Shown here piece after piece: positions 8,304-17,226 of a DNA stretch of 64,000 bases. A program made the translations under genes and the position numbers. The notes under the pieces were generated by a model. The model searched no databases. It was not told where the DNA came from and saw only the letters and a program-made list of their open reading frames with translations. This stretch comes from Chitinophagaceae bacterium (lineage in GTDB: Bacteria > Bacteroidota > Bacteroidia > Chitinophagales > Chitinophagaceae), in assembly GCA_023957125.1 (NCBI GenBank), contig JAMLHL010000008.1:124001-188000 (forward strand), written 5' to 3'. Position 1 is the first letter of the stretch, and each line of letters begins with the position of its first letter.

Positions 8304-9977
8304 ATGGCAACCAAGAGGACATTATTGCTACTCGGTTTAATATGCTTTTTTACGGCAGGGCTGTTTGCGCAGGAAACAACCGGTAGCTACGATTGGAGAG
8401 ATTCTTCTTTGATACCTTCAAGACGGCTTGCTCAGCACAACGAGTTTTTGAACAATCAATACAATTTTCCGGCCAAGCCCAGGAACCAATGGGAGCTTGG
8501 CGTTAAAGTAGGAACGTTTAATATTATTGGAGATGTGGCCTCCCAGTTTCCGACGCCGGGGTTTGGAGTGCATGTAAGAAAATCGCTGGGTTATGTGTTT
8601 TCCCTTCGTGCCGAATATCTTTACGGGATGGCCAGCGGGGTGAATTGGAAAGCCAGAACGGCGGGTTTGGCGGATCACTGGGTTGACGCGGGATATCTGG
8701 GAGGGGCAAACCCGGTATATGATAACTACAAATCGAAAGTACAGGATCTCTCTATCCAGGGAATTTTTACCATGAACAACCTTCGTTTTCATAAAGACAA
8801 AACAGGTTTTGTGGTTTATGGAATAGCCGGTATCGGCGCTACCATTTACGATACAAAAGTAAATGTAGGTACGGATGCGGGTGGGGCTTATAATTTTAAT
8901 TCCGTAGGCGGCAATGTCTATAAAGACAGAAGGCAGACCATTAAAGACGTGAAGCGGGTCCTGGACGCCGGGAGCTATAATACCCCTGCTGAGAATGAGG
9001 GCGACGCCAGATCGAAATTGTTTGGAAAGACCCTCCGGTTTTCCAGAACCCTGGGCGCCGGGATGGCTATCAAACTTAGCGATAAATTGAATCTTGCATT
9101 GGAAGACCGGGTTACCATGATTGGCGACGACCTGTTGGATGGCGTGCGCTGGCAAAACGTAACCACAAATGTTGGGCCCGGTGCCGGTACAAATGGCAGG
9201 GTAATGACAGCCAGTTATGATATATACAACTATGCCAGCCTGGGTTTGAATATTAATCTTGGTTCCAGTTCAAAATCCGTTCAACCCCTGTGGTGGCTTA
9301 ATCCCCTCGATTATGCCTACAGCGAGCTGAATTCTCCGCGGCATATGAAGATACCCAAACCGGTACTGGAAGATGCGGACGGCGATGGCGTACCGGATCA
9401 GTTTGATATGGAACCCAATACCCCGGCAGGAGCCCCGGTTGACAGCCACGGCGTAAGCAGGGATACGGATGGAGATGGCGTACCTGATTATAAGGATAAA
9501 GAACTGATTACACCTACCATTTGTCAGCCCGTAGATGCAGATGGTGTGGGTAAATGCCCCTGCCCCGATGAATCCTGCTTCGAAGGATTTGCCATGAAGA
9601 GAGGCGGCGGCGATTGCGGAATTGGCGAACTGCCCAGCATTTCTTTCAATGCTAAAGTATTCAGGCTGTCCAAAGACGCGGAAGCCGTGTTAGCGAATGT
9701 TGCCGAAAGGATGCGGCAAAACCCGGGTTGCAGAATAGTGGTGATCAGCTATTCCTGCGAGCCTTCCAAAACTTCACAGCAATTGAGCTGGGACAGGGTA
9801 AATGTTGTGATCAATTACCTGGTTGAGAAACAAGGTATCAGCTCGGATCGCCTGATATTCAAATATGGTGAACTGGGTGGCGATTGCAATACCGTTGACC
9901 TGAGATCCGCAGAATTTGGCGATGAAGGACCCAATACTGTTCCGGCACCGCATCCGAACCTGAGAAGAAGAGGATAA
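8304..9977 (+). CDS. OmpA-family outer-membrane protein with calcium-binding TSP3 repeats
   Basis: 557 residues. Signal peptide 1-22 (ends GLFAQ). Residues about 45-330 form an outer-membrane beta-barrel. Thrombospondin type 3-like repeats follow (DADGDGVPDQFD, DTDGDGVPDYKD, about 352-396), which normally bind calcium. The C-terminal part (from about 448, ISFNAKVFRLSKDAEAVL to ISSDRLIFKYGE) has the OmpA peptidoglycan-binding fold. Its usual NxR pattern is weak, and the Cys-rich linker (CPCPDESC) is unusual. It probably links the outer membrane to the cell wall and is likely abundant, given the strong promoter and terminator. Confidence 0.88.
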   Translation: MATKRTLLLLGLICFFTAGLFAQETTGSYDWRDSSLIPSRRLAQHNEFLNNQYNFPAKPRNQWELGVKVGTFNIIGDVASQFPTPGFGVHVRKSLGYVFSLRAEYLYGMASGVNWKARTAGLADHWVDAGYLGGANPVYDNYKSKVQDLSIQGIFTMNNLRFHKDKTGFVVYGIAGIGATIYDTKVNVGTDAGGAYNFNSVGGNVYKDRRQTIKDVKRVLDAGSYNTPAENEGDARSKLFGKTLRFSRTLGAGMAIKLSDKLNLALEDRVTMIGDDLLDGVRWQNVTTNVGPGAGTNGRVMTASYDIYNYASLGLNINLGSSSKSVQPLWWLNPLDYAYSELNSPRHMKIPKPVLEDADGDGVPDQFDMEPNTPAGAPVDSHGVSRDTDGDGVPDYKDKELITPTICQPVDADGVGKCPCPDESCFEGFAMKRGGGDCGIGELPSISFNAKVFRLSKDAEAVLANVAERMRQNPGCRIVVISYSCEPSKTSQQLSWDRVNVVINYLVEKQGISSDRLIFKYGELGGDCNTVDLRSAEFGDEGPNTVPAPHPNLRRRG

Positions 9978-10013
9978 GTTATTAGTTGTCAATAGGTTAA
10001 ATAAACTATTAGG

Positions 10014-10049
10014 AAACCGGCTCATCCCTAAAAGGAGCCGGTTTTTTTT
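10014..10049 (+). terminator. Rho-independent terminator after the OmpA-family gene
   Basis: A 10-base perfect stem, AAACCGGCTC (10014-10023) with GAGCCGGTTT (10035-10044), with an 11-base loop and a following run of T. Confidence 0.9.
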
Positions 10050-10097
10050 ATCAAGACCTTAACGTGTTGCTAAATAGGAGAGCATTATATTTATTCC

Positions 10098-10129
10098 TTC
10101 GATTATTGCTATAAAATCAATTATTTTTG
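10098..10129 (+). promoter_or_regulatory. Probable promoter for bamD, very short leader
   Basis: The -7 box TATTTTTG is at 10122-10129, with an imperfect -33 box TTCG at 10098-10101 and a 20-base spacer. The ATG of bamD is at 10141, only 11 bases after the box, so the mRNA leader would be just a few bases long. Confidence 0.45.
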
Positions 10130-10140
10130 CACACTTTTTT

Positions 10141-10944
10141 ATGAGAGTGATCAAATACCTTTTTTTCCCGGTTGCCGCTTTATTCATATTTTCATCCTGT
10201 TCGAAGTTTTCTAAAGTGATGAAGAGTAAAGACTATGAATATAAGCTCCGGATGGCGGATCAGTATTATGTGAAGAAGAAATACCGCTATGCACAGCAGT
10301 TATATGAAGATTTGTTCCCGGTTTTCAAAGGCTCCAACAAATTTGAAGATATCCATTATAATTTTGCTTACTGCGCCTATTATCTGAAGGATTATATCAG
10401 CGCTGAGAATCTTTTTAAGAGTTTCCTCGAATATTTTCCCAACAGCGCCAAAGCAGAGGAAGTAGATTATATGCATGCTTTTTGTTTTTATAAACAATCG
10501 CCCCGGCCGGAACTGGACCAAACCAACACCATAAAGGCAATGGGACAAATGCAGACTTTTATCAACACCCATCCCGGATCGGAGCGAAATAAAGAAGCCC
10601 AGGAGATTATCAACCAGTGTTATAATAAAATGATCGTTAAGGATTATAAAAGCGCTGAATTGTATTACAACCTGGGTCAATACAAAGCTGCCGCGATCGC
10701 TTTTTCCACTTTGCTGGATAGTTATCCGGACGCTGCCAATGCAGATGAATTTAAACTTTGGGTAGTCAAATCATATTTTAAATATGCCGACATGAGCATA
10801 CCCGGGAAGCAAAACGAGCGTTTTGAGCAGGTAGTAGAGGAAGCGCAGGACTTCCAGGATCGTTTCCCGGAGAGTAAACTGCTGAAAGAAGCGGAACGTT
10901 ACTTAACTTTGTCACAAAATAACATAAAAACCATTTCTCAATGA
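10141..10944 (+). CDS. bamD: Outer-membrane assembly lipoprotein BamD
   Basis: 267 residues with a lipoprotein signal (lipobox FSSC, Cys20), then TPR-like helical repeats (YAQQLYEDLFPVF, AENLFKSFLEYFPNS, AAIAFSTLLDSYPDA). This matches BamD/ComL, the essential lipoprotein of the BAM complex that folds outer-membrane proteins. It acts at the inner leaflet of the outer membrane. Its stop overlaps the next start by 4 bases (ATGA). The gene order bamD, rpoZ, coaBC, DUF4835, DUF4296 is the usual Bacteroidota arrangement. Confidence 0.93.
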   Translation: MRVIKYLFFPVAALFIFSSCSKFSKVMKSKDYEYKLRMADQYYVKKKYRYAQQLYEDLFPVFKGSNKFEDIHYNFAYCAYYLKDYISAENLFKSFLEYFPNSAKAEEVDYMHAFCFYKQSPRPELDQTNTIKAMGQMQTFINTHPGSERNKEAQEIINQCYNKMIVKDYKSAELYYNLGQYKAAAIAFSTLLDSYPDAANADEFKLWVVKSYFKYADMSIPGKQNERFEQVVEEAQDFQDRFPESKLLKEAERYLTLSQNNIKTISQ

Positions 10945-11282
10945 GCAGACTAAGAAAACAATGGGGAGCGAATACGACTAACGTAGTGGAAACGAAAAGC
11001 CTGGTGGATATTAAAGCCAAAACCGGTAATTTATACGAGTCTATTGTAATTGTCGGTAAAAGGGCGAACCAGATCAATATTGCGCTTAAAGAGGAGTTGC
11101 ACAATAAATTGGAAGAGTTTGCCACGCATACCGACAGCCTGGAAGAGATCCATGAAAATAAAGAACAGATAGAGATCTCCAAAGCTTACGAAAGAATGCC
11201 CAATCCGGCTTTATTGGCCACCCAGGAATTTCTTGATGATAAGATTTATCATCGTAAGAGTGAGGATGACCTGTTCAGTTAA
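10941..11282 (+). CDS. rpoZ: RNA polymerase omega-type subunit
   Basis: 113 residues, matching the Bacteroidota version of the omega/Rpb6 subunit that aids RNA polymerase assembly. The conserved core is GNLYESIVIVGKRANQI, about residues 29-45, with a second helix NIALKEELHNKLEEF. The C-terminal extension (KIYHRKSEDDLFS) is typical of this phylum. It is translationally coupled to bamD by an ATGA overlap. Placement between bamD and coaBC supports the call. Confidence 0.88.
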   Translation: MSRLRKQWGANTTNVVETKSLVDIKAKTGNLYESIVIVGKRANQINIALKEELHNKLEEFATHTDSLEEIHENKEQIEISKAYERMPNPALLATQEFLDDKIYHRKSEDDLFS

Positions 11283-11310
11283 AGTCTGCTCCGGGTATTT
11301 GGAATTTTTT

Positions 11311-11342
11311 GCGGCAATTAATACCTGCCGCTTTTGTATTTT
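11311..11342 (+). terminator. Possible weak terminator after rpoZ
   Basis: A 6-base stem GCGGCA/TGCCGC (11311-11316 with 11326-11331), a 9-base loop, then TTTTGTATTTTT. The stem is short, so partial read-through into coaBC is possible. Confidence 0.4.
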
Positions 11343-11396
11343 TAGGGATGCGATCATTTATATAAATACCAACGCCCTGCCGTCGCGGAGAATATT

Positions 11397-12593
11397 ATGC
11401 TTAAAGGAAAAAAAATATTGCTGGGGGTTACAGGAAGTATCGCCGCTTACAAAGCCGCCCTCCTGGTGCGGATACTGGTGAAAGAAGGTGCTGAAGTAAA
11501 GGTAATAATGACAGCGGCCGCCAAAGATTTCATCTCCCCGCTGACCCTGGGAACACTTACCAAAAATCCGGTTATAACCGATTTGTTCAAAGACGATGCC
11601 TGGGCGAATCATGTTATGCTGGGCCGGTGGGCCGATCTCATGCTGATTGCTCCTCTGAGTTGTAACACGTTGGCCAGGATGGCGGCAGGCATTTGTGATA
11701 ATTTATTGCTGTCCGTTTATCTCTCCGCAGCCTGCCCGGTGATGGTGGCCCCTGCCATGGATGAAGATATGTGGAAGCACCCCGCTACCCGGCGTAATCT
11801 CCGGACCCTGGCCACTTTTGGACATCATGTTGTGCAGGTGGGTACGGGAGAACTGGCCAGCGGTTTGTATGGGGAAGGAAGAATGGCCGAGCCGGATGAT
11901 ATCCTGAAAGAGATCGTGGGTCACTTTCATCAGCAGGGTTCATTAAAAGGCAAAAAAGCGATGGTGACCGCCGGTCCCACCTTTGAACATATAGATCCTG
12001 TTCGGTTTATCGGTAATCATTCCAGCGGAAAAATGGGAGTGGCCATTGCCCGGGAGTTGTTGAACAGGGGCGCTGAAGTAACTTTGATCCTGGGGCCTGC
12101 AACAGGTGAATTGCAACTGGAAGGGCTGGATACCATCCGGGTGCAAACGGCCCGGGAAATGTATGACGCTTGTCACCGGGCTTTCGGGGAAACGGATATT
12201 ACCGTTATGGCGGCGGCGGTTGCGGATTATACCCCTGCATTGGTAGCACCGGAAAAAATAAAGAAGAATGAAGAAGACTGGTCCTTAACCTTGAAGAAAA
12301 CGCCGGATATCCTGAAAAGCCTGGGACAAATGAAGAAAGACGGGCAAACGCTGGTTGGTTTTGCACTTGAAACCCGGAATGAACGGGACAACGCGCTGTC
12401 CAAGCTGGCGCAAAAGAACGCGGATATTATCGTCTTAAATTCCCTGACGGACCAGGGAGCCGGATTTGGAAAGGATACCAATAAGATTACCGTTTTTGAC
12501 AGAAACGGAGGGGAAAGGCGTTATGAATTGAAATCGAAAACTGAAGTGGCGAAAGATATTGTTGATTATATAATGGAATACACACATGCATAA
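11397..12593 (+). CDS. coaBC: Bifunctional phosphopantothenoylcysteine decarboxylase / phosphopantothenate-cysteine ligase
   Basis: 398 residues, the normal length for the fused CoaBC (Dfp) enzyme, which carries out two consecutive steps of coenzyme A synthesis. The N-terminal flavoprotein decarboxylase (about 1-180) shows GVTGSIAAYKA, the catalytic-site His in WANHVML, and PAMDEDMW. The C-terminal ligase (about 185-398) shows TAGPTFEHIDPVRFIGNHSSGKMG, AAAVADY and the KIKK nucleotide-binding lysines. It overlaps the following gene by 8 bases. Start is the ATG at 11397. Confidence 0.96.
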   Translation: MLKGKKILLGVTGSIAAYKAALLVRILVKEGAEVKVIMTAAAKDFISPLTLGTLTKNPVITDLFKDDAWANHVMLGRWADLMLIAPLSCNTLARMAAGICDNLLLSVYLSAACPVMVAPAMDEDMWKHPATRRNLRTLATFGHHVVQVGTGELASGLYGEGRMAEPDDILKEIVGHFHQQGSLKGKKAMVTAGPTFEHIDPVRFIGNHSSGKMGVAIARELLNRGAEVTLILGPATGELQLEGLDTIRVQTAREMYDACHRAFGETDITVMAAAVADYTPALVAPEKIKKNEEDWSLTLKKTPDILKSLGQMKKDGQTLVGFALETRNERDNALSKLAQKNADIIVLNSLTDQGAGFGKDTNKITVFDRNGGERRYELKSKTEVAKDIVDYIMEYTHA

Positions 12594-13503
12594 AATTGTG
12601 ATCATCCTGTGCTGGCTGTTTGTTTCTTCCTCCGTATCGGGGCAGGAATTAAATGCCAGAGTGTCGGTAATGGCGGGTCAGATCCGGAGCACGGTCAATA
12701 AGAATGTATTTCAAACCCTGCAGACGGCATTAACCAACTTTTTGAACAACCGCAAATGGACCAACGACAGTTACCGGCAGCAGGAGAAAATTACCTGTAA
12801 TTTTTTATTGAATCTTACACAGGATATTGAGCCCAATGTTTACCGGGCTGTTTTGACCATACAGGCCGGTCGCCCGGTATATAACAGCAATTATATCTCT
12901 CCTTTGTTGAATTACCAGGATAATGATGTTACTTTCAAATATGTTGAATTCCAGCAGATTGAATTTAACGAGAGTAATATTTCAGGCTCCGACCCAACGG
13001 CTGCCAATCTTACGGCTATATTTGCCTATTATGTAAATATGATCCTGGGGCTGGACTATGATTCTTTTTCGCCCCGGGGCGGAGATGCTTATTTCAAAAA
13101 AGCGCAGAACATTGTAGCCGGTGCGCCGGATGGACGGAATATCACCGGCTGGAAGGCGTTTGACGGGCAACGCAACCGGTACTGGCTGTCGGAGAACTTC
13201 AATAACAGCAAGTATGCCCTGCTGCATGACACGTATTATGCCTACTACCGGTTGGGACTGGATAAAATGTATGACAACGAAAACGAGGCCCGGCGGCAGA
13301 TCATCAGCGGGCTGAATCATTTAAATACCTTATATACGGACAACCGGAATCTCATGGCTTTGCAGTTCTTTTTCCTGGGAAAAAGCGATGAATTGTCGAA
13401 GCTCTTTAAAAAGGCGCCGCCCCAGGACAGGGCGCAGGCCTCCGAATTGCTGCAGAGACTGGATATATCCAATGCCAGTAAATACAAACAGGAACTGAAA
13501 TGA
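12586..13503 (+). CDS. PorD-like protein (DUF4835), type IX secretion associated
   Basis: 305 residues with a signal peptide (1-19, ending SVSGQ). The start ELNARVSVMAGQI, the central RKWTNDSYRQQEKI and the ITGWKAFDGQRNRYWLSENF region match DUF4835. Members of this family are annotated PorD, from work on Porphyromonas gingivalis where mutants affect gingipain secretion. It is periplasmic or outer-membrane associated. It overlaps coaBC by 8 bases and the next gene by 4, so it is in the same transcript. A T9SS cargo protein is present at 735. Confidence 0.85.
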   Translation: MHKIVIILCWLFVSSSVSGQELNARVSVMAGQIRSTVNKNVFQTLQTALTNFLNNRKWTNDSYRQQEKITCNFLLNLTQDIEPNVYRAVLTIQAGRPVYNSNYISPLLNYQDNDVTFKYVEFQQIEFNESNISGSDPTAANLTAIFAYYVNMILGLDYDSFSPRGGDAYFKKAQNIVAGAPDGRNITGWKAFDGQRNRYWLSENFNNSKYALLHDTYYAYYRLGLDKMYDNENEARRQIISGLNHLNTLYTDNRNLMALQFFFLGKSDELSKLFKKAPPQDRAQASELLQRLDISNASKYKQELK

Positions 13504-13859
13504 GAATTGCCGGGTTGATAATAGGAATAATAAGCCTTTGCGCGCTATCCTGTAAACGCAATAATACTCCCCCGGATATTATTCAGCCGGATGAAATGGG
13601 AAAGATTTTATTCGATATTTCCATGGCTGAAGAGTTCGTAAATTCCTATATAACGAAAGATTCTTCCAGGAACAGGGAAGCGGAGATCCAACGGGAATAT
13701 CAGAAAGTATTCCTGTTACACAAAGTAACGGAGGCCGAGTTCAGAAAAAGTTATGCATTTTACAACTCCCATCCGGTGATATTCAAAACCCTGATGGATT
13801 CTCTTGACGCTCGCGGTCAGCGTGCGAGAAATAAATTGTATAGAAACCAGGTGGAGTAA
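13500..13859 (+). CDS. DUF4296 lipoprotein
   Basis: 119 residues with a lipoprotein signal (lipobox LSC, Cys18). The MGKILFDISMAEEF and EAEIQREYQKVFLLHKVTEAEFRKSYAFYNSHP segments are the DUF4296 signature. Its function is unknown. It is coupled by an ATGA overlap to the PorD-like gene and ends the bamD-to-DUF4296 gene string. Conservation of the position next to PorD suggests an envelope or secretion role, but this is inference. Confidence 0.82.
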   Translation: MRIAGLIIGIISLCALSCKRNNTPPDIIQPDEMGKILFDISMAEEFVNSYITKDSSRNREAEIQREYQKVFLLHKVTEAEFRKSYAFYNSHPVIFKTLMDSLDARGQRARNKLYRNQVE

Positions 13860-14188
13860 AGCCATCGGCTATCCTTTCAAACTGCGGCTGTGCACGATGT
13901 CCCCGCCGCGCACCGGTTTGTTGTTGCCTCCGGCGATGGTGCAACCTCAACATTTGGTTGCCGGTTGTGCAATCTGAGATGCCTGATATTGGGACGAAGT
14001 CCCTGAACATAGGAGGTTCGGAGTCAGAGACATCCGAACAGCGTTCAGAGACATACTGACAGCATCGCTTCCAATCTGCGTAAATCACCGGGATCTGCGG
14101 GAGATCTGGTTATTGCCGGGCGAATTTCCTGAATAACTTTTTTAATCATCGTACTTCGGGTATTTTAGTGTTGAAAAAACAGGTAGCT
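13860..14188. other. Intergenic region with a degenerate dispersed-repeat fragment
   Basis: About 330 bases without a credible gene. At 14073-14104 there is an AATCTGCG...GGATCTGCGGGAG pattern, a degenerate relative of the 45-base repeat at 59793 and 59897. A small inverted repeat GCAACC...GGTTGC lies near 13940-13960. Confidence 0.45.
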
Positions 14189-14947
14189 ATGTTTACAAGC
14201 AAGGACGATTTAAAGCTGGATTACGGAGTGGATATGGAAATCGGAAAATTTTTGACAGACCGGAAAGTGCCGTCAGAAAATTTGTATTGGAAAGACCGGC
14301 TGCTGTATATCATCCCGATGCCGGGTTATTTGTTTATCCCTTTATATATGGATATTCAATACCGCCTGGGATTATCCAAAAAGCAATTGCTTTCGGAGGA
14401 ACATTTACAGTTGCTGGAGGCTATCCTGCACAGCGCCGCCAGACTGGAGGCGAAGACGATCAACTTTAAGCAACATATAGAAGAATGTACAGCGCTTGCC
14501 GAACCGGTGAATAAAAATCCCGGGTTCCTGCAGGATCTGAAATATTATTTTGGAGGAGAAAAGGAAAAGTCGGGCGTTTCTCTCGGTGCAGCTTATCCAT
14601 CCCTCAGCCGCGCCGATGCTTATTTATTCAGCCTTTGTTGTTTTGATTTTGGCGGTGATTTGAAAAAGCAACTGGCGGACGCCTGGTATGCACTGATAGG
14701 GTATTACCTGGTGATTGACGATCTGGAAGACCTGGAGTCTGATTATGAACACCAGGAAGAAAATGCAGTGATAGAGGCGGGGTTAGATGACAGAGGAGTA
14801 AGATCGGTAATGGATGTACTGGATCGCTGTTATGAAACGATGAATAAAATCAATCCGGTGTTAGCCAACCGCATGGACCACAAAAGGCAAGTGATCCGGG
14901 TGAAGGAGAAAATAGATACTTTTCTTGAAAAAATAAAAAATCGCTGA
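14189..14947 (+). CDS. Uncharacterised cytosolic protein
   Basis: About 252 residues from the ATG at 14189; GTG and TTG codons seven and six codons upstream are less likely starts. I do not recognise the family. It looks soluble and mainly alpha-helical, with no signal peptide. A central hydrophobic segment (DRLLYIIPMPGYLFIPLYM) and an acidic stretch (VIDDLEDLESDYEHQEEN) stand out. The helical, acidic DDLEDLESD motif faintly recalls isoprenoid-synthase folds, but no second motif is present, so this is not claimed. It is followed at 57 bases by the CCA enzyme. Confidence 0.6.
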   Translation: MFTSKDDLKLDYGVDMEIGKFLTDRKVPSENLYWKDRLLYIIPMPGYLFIPLYMDIQYRLGLSKKQLLSEEHLQLLEAILHSAARLEAKTINFKQHIEECTALAEPVNKNPGFLQDLKYYFGGEKEKSGVSLGAAYPSLSRADAYLFSLCCFDFGGDLKKQLADAWYALIGYYLVIDDLEDLESDYEHQEENAVIEAGLDDRGVRSVMDVLDRCYETMNKINPVLANRMDHKRQVIRVKEKIDTFLEKIKNR

Positions 14948-14989
14948 GCCGTAGCGCCGTCAGGCAGCGCAGCTAAATCGAACCTTTCT

Positions 14990-14997
14990 TATTTTTG
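14990..14997 (+). promoter_or_regulatory. -7 promoter box just upstream of the CCA enzyme gene
   Basis: TATTTTTG (TAnnTTTG) ends only 7 bases before the ATG at 15005. No good -33 TTTG was found at the expected distance. If used, the transcript would be nearly leaderless. Confidence 0.4.
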
Positions 14998-15004
14998 CCG
15001 CGGT

Positions 15005-16423
15005 ATGCTGAATAATTGTACAGAAAAGGAAAGATTTATTTTCAGGAAGATCGCCGGAGCGGCGCGATCGCTGGGAGTTGATTGTTACGTGGTGGGAGGT
15101 TTCGTACGCGATAAGCTTCTTGGCAGGGAAACGAGCGATATTGATATAGTGTGTGTGGGAGATGGCGTTGCCCTTGCGGGGGAAACGAGCCGGCAGTTTA
15201 AGCCAGCTCCCAAAGTATCGGTTTTTAAGAACTTCGGAACGGCTCATTTTCACTACCAGGGCCTGGATATTGAATTTGTGGGCGCAAGAAAAGAAAGCTA
15301 TCAATATCATTCCCGGAAACCCGAAGTGAGCGCCGGAACTTTGCAGGATGATCAGAACAGGCGGGATTTTACCATCAACACCCTTGCGGTTAGTCTGAAC
15401 CAGGAAGATTACGGCGGGTTGATTGATCCTTTTAACGGGAGGATGGATATGGAAAACGAGCTGATCAAAACGCCGCTGGACCCCGCTCAAACATTCAGCG
15501 ACGATCCCCTGCGGATGATGCGGGCTATCCGGTTTGCCTCCCAATTGCAGTTCTCCATTGATAATTCTACCTGGCAGGGCATCAAAGACCATGTGGAACG
15601 CATCCGTATCATTTCGCAGGAACGGATAACCGATGAGTTGAATAAAATATTGCTGAGCCGGAAACCCTCAGTGGGGTTAGGGTTATTATATGATTGCGGG
15701 TTGTTGCACCTGATCTTTCCACAGATGGTGGACCTGGCAGGCGCCGAATATAAAGACGGGATCGGGCATAAAGACAACTTTTATCACACCCTGCAGGTGG
15801 TGGATAATGTGGCGAGGCAATCTGATGATCTTTGGCTGAGATGGGCAGCAGTGTTGCACGATATCGGGAAGCCGGCCACCAAAAAATTTGAGGAGGGTCA
15901 TGGATGGACTTTTCACGGGCACGAAGTGATTGGAGGCAGAATGGTTCCCAGGATATTTACTATGCTTCGTCTTCCGCAAGACCATAAGATGCGTTTTGTA
16001 AGAAAAATGGTGGAGCTGCATTTAAGACCTATCAGCCTTACAAAGGAAAATATTACCGACTCGGCCATCCGGCGCCTGTTGTTTGATACCGGGGATGATA
16101 TAGATGCTTTAATGACTTTGTGCAAGGCGGATATTACTTCTAAAAATAAGCAAAAAGTAAAACGGTATCTCGAAAATTTTGAAATGGTGCAGCAGCGCTT
16201 GCGGGAGGTGGAAGAGAAGGACCGGCTCCGCAACTGGCAGCCTCCCATCACCGGGGAAATGATCATGGAGATATTTGGTATCGCCCCCTGCAAAAAAGTG
16301 GGTGATATTAAGAATGCGATCAAAGACGCCATCCTGGATGGAAAAATTGAAAACAATTATGATGCTGCCTACGATTTTATGATCGAAAAAGCGGGGGAAT
16401 TGGATCTGGTGCCTGTAAAATAA
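15005..16423 (+). CDS. cca: CCA-adding tRNA nucleotidyltransferase with HD domain
   Basis: 472 residues. The N-terminal class II polymerase-beta-type nucleotidyltransferase shows VVGGFVRDKLLGRETSDIDI, with the GGxxRD and DxD metal-binding motifs. It is followed by the RRDFTIN motif and FSDDPLRMMRAIRFASQL. An HD domain (about 250-370) carries VLHDIGKP and FHGHE. This architecture matches bacterial enzymes that build or repair the 3' CCA end of tRNA; poly(A) polymerase activity cannot be excluded from sequence. The upstream helical protein is close but separated by its own -7 box. Confidence 0.92.
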   Translation: MLNNCTEKERFIFRKIAGAARSLGVDCYVVGGFVRDKLLGRETSDIDIVCVGDGVALAGETSRQFKPAPKVSVFKNFGTAHFHYQGLDIEFVGARKESYQYHSRKPEVSAGTLQDDQNRRDFTINTLAVSLNQEDYGGLIDPFNGRMDMENELIKTPLDPAQTFSDDPLRMMRAIRFASQLQFSIDNSTWQGIKDHVERIRIISQERITDELNKILLSRKPSVGLGLLYDCGLLHLIFPQMVDLAGAEYKDGIGHKDNFYHTLQVVDNVARQSDDLWLRWAAVLHDIGKPATKKFEEGHGWTFHGHEVIGGRMVPRIFTMLRLPQDHKMRFVRKMVELHLRPISLTKENITDSAIRRLLFDTGDDIDALMTLCKADITSKNKQKVKRYLENFEMVQQRLREVEEKDRLRNWQPPITGEMIMEIFGIAPCKKVGDIKNAIKDAILDGKIENNYDAAYDFMIEKAGELDLVPVK

Positions 16424-16439
16424 AGAAGGACCGGCAGCT

Positions 16440-16510
16440 CCTTTAGGGTGTATGTACAATTTGCGCCATGGACGGCTTCCAATTTGTGGATACACCGGCC
16501 GGTGTACTAC
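16440..16510. repeat. Palindromic intergenic element, related to the one at 18176
   Basis: Inverted arms GGTGTATGTACAA / TTGTGGATACACC are followed by the palindrome ACACCGGCCGGTGT and then CCCGCCTG. The parts resemble a scrambled version of the better-preserved element at 18176-18282. It lies between cca and the next gene. Confidence 0.4.
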
Positions 16511-16609
16511 CCGCCTGTGAAAATTTGAAATGCGTCCGCTCCGCTATAAACTGGTGGAATTATAGTATTTTTGGGGAATTTTACAGGCGCTCAAATCTAA
16601 ACGATACAC

Positions 16610-17167
16610 ATGGCTATTCTAAAGTTCAGAGTTTATTTTGAAGATGACGATAGTATCTACCGTGATGTTGCTGTAAAGCACACCCACACTTTTCTGGATC
16701 TGCACTATATATTGCTTCAGAGCTTTGATTTTGATTCAAAACACCAGGCCACTTTTTATCGCAGCAATGACAATTGGCAGCGGGGACGGGAGATCACCAT
16801 TGAAAAATATGATAAGCCTTACAAAGCGGAGCCCCTGATCATGTCGGAAACTACCATCGGGTCTGAGATCCGTAATCCCAATGAAAAATTTGTGTATGTC
16901 TATGATTTTTCCAGGAACTGGACTTTTTTGCTGGAGTTGATCAGCGTTTCCAAAGATGAGAACCCTAAACTAACCTATCCGGCGGTGATCCGCGCGGAGG
17001 GCGTTGCCCCCAGCCAATATGGAACAAAAAGCATTCTTGGCGACCGTTTTGTGGATATTGAAGAGAAATACGATCTTACCAGTGGTGTGGAGGGCTTTAG
17101 TGAAGAAGGAGATGTAGAAGGTAACGATCCTCCGGGCTCGGAAGAAGATGGGCTGCATGCAGAATAA
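16610..17167 (+). CDS. pRiA4b ORF-3-like protein
   Basis: 185 residues. The N-terminal part (FRVYFEDDDSIYRDVAVKHTHTFLDLHYILLQSFDF) and the FVYVYDFSRNWTFLLELISV segment are the signature of the plasmid pRiA4b ORF-3-like family (PF07929), also called the IS1096 passenger TnpR-like family. No transposase is nearby and the gene sits next to miaA, so this appears to be a resident chromosomal copy. The C-terminus is very acidic (EEGDVEGNDPPGSEED). Its function is unknown. A possible -7 box TATTTTTG lies at 16566-16573. Confidence 0.75.
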   Translation: MAILKFRVYFEDDDSIYRDVAVKHTHTFLDLHYILLQSFDFDSKHQATFYRSNDNWQRGREITIEKYDKPYKAEPLIMSETTIGSEIRNPNEKFVYVYDFSRNWTFLLELISVSKDENPKLTYPAVIRAEGVAPSQYGTKSILGDRFVDIEEKYDLTSGVEGFSEEGDVEGNDPPGSEEDGLHAE

Positions 17168-17226
17168 GGTTAGACGCATTCTCCCGGTTATCATTAACTG
17201 TGCTGTCTCCCAACAGTATCCGTAAT

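Noticed and set aside
16610..17167. pRiA4b ORF-3-like gene as evidence of an insertion sequence
   Set aside because: There is no transposase or terminal inverted repeat around it, and it sits in a housekeeping context next to miaA.
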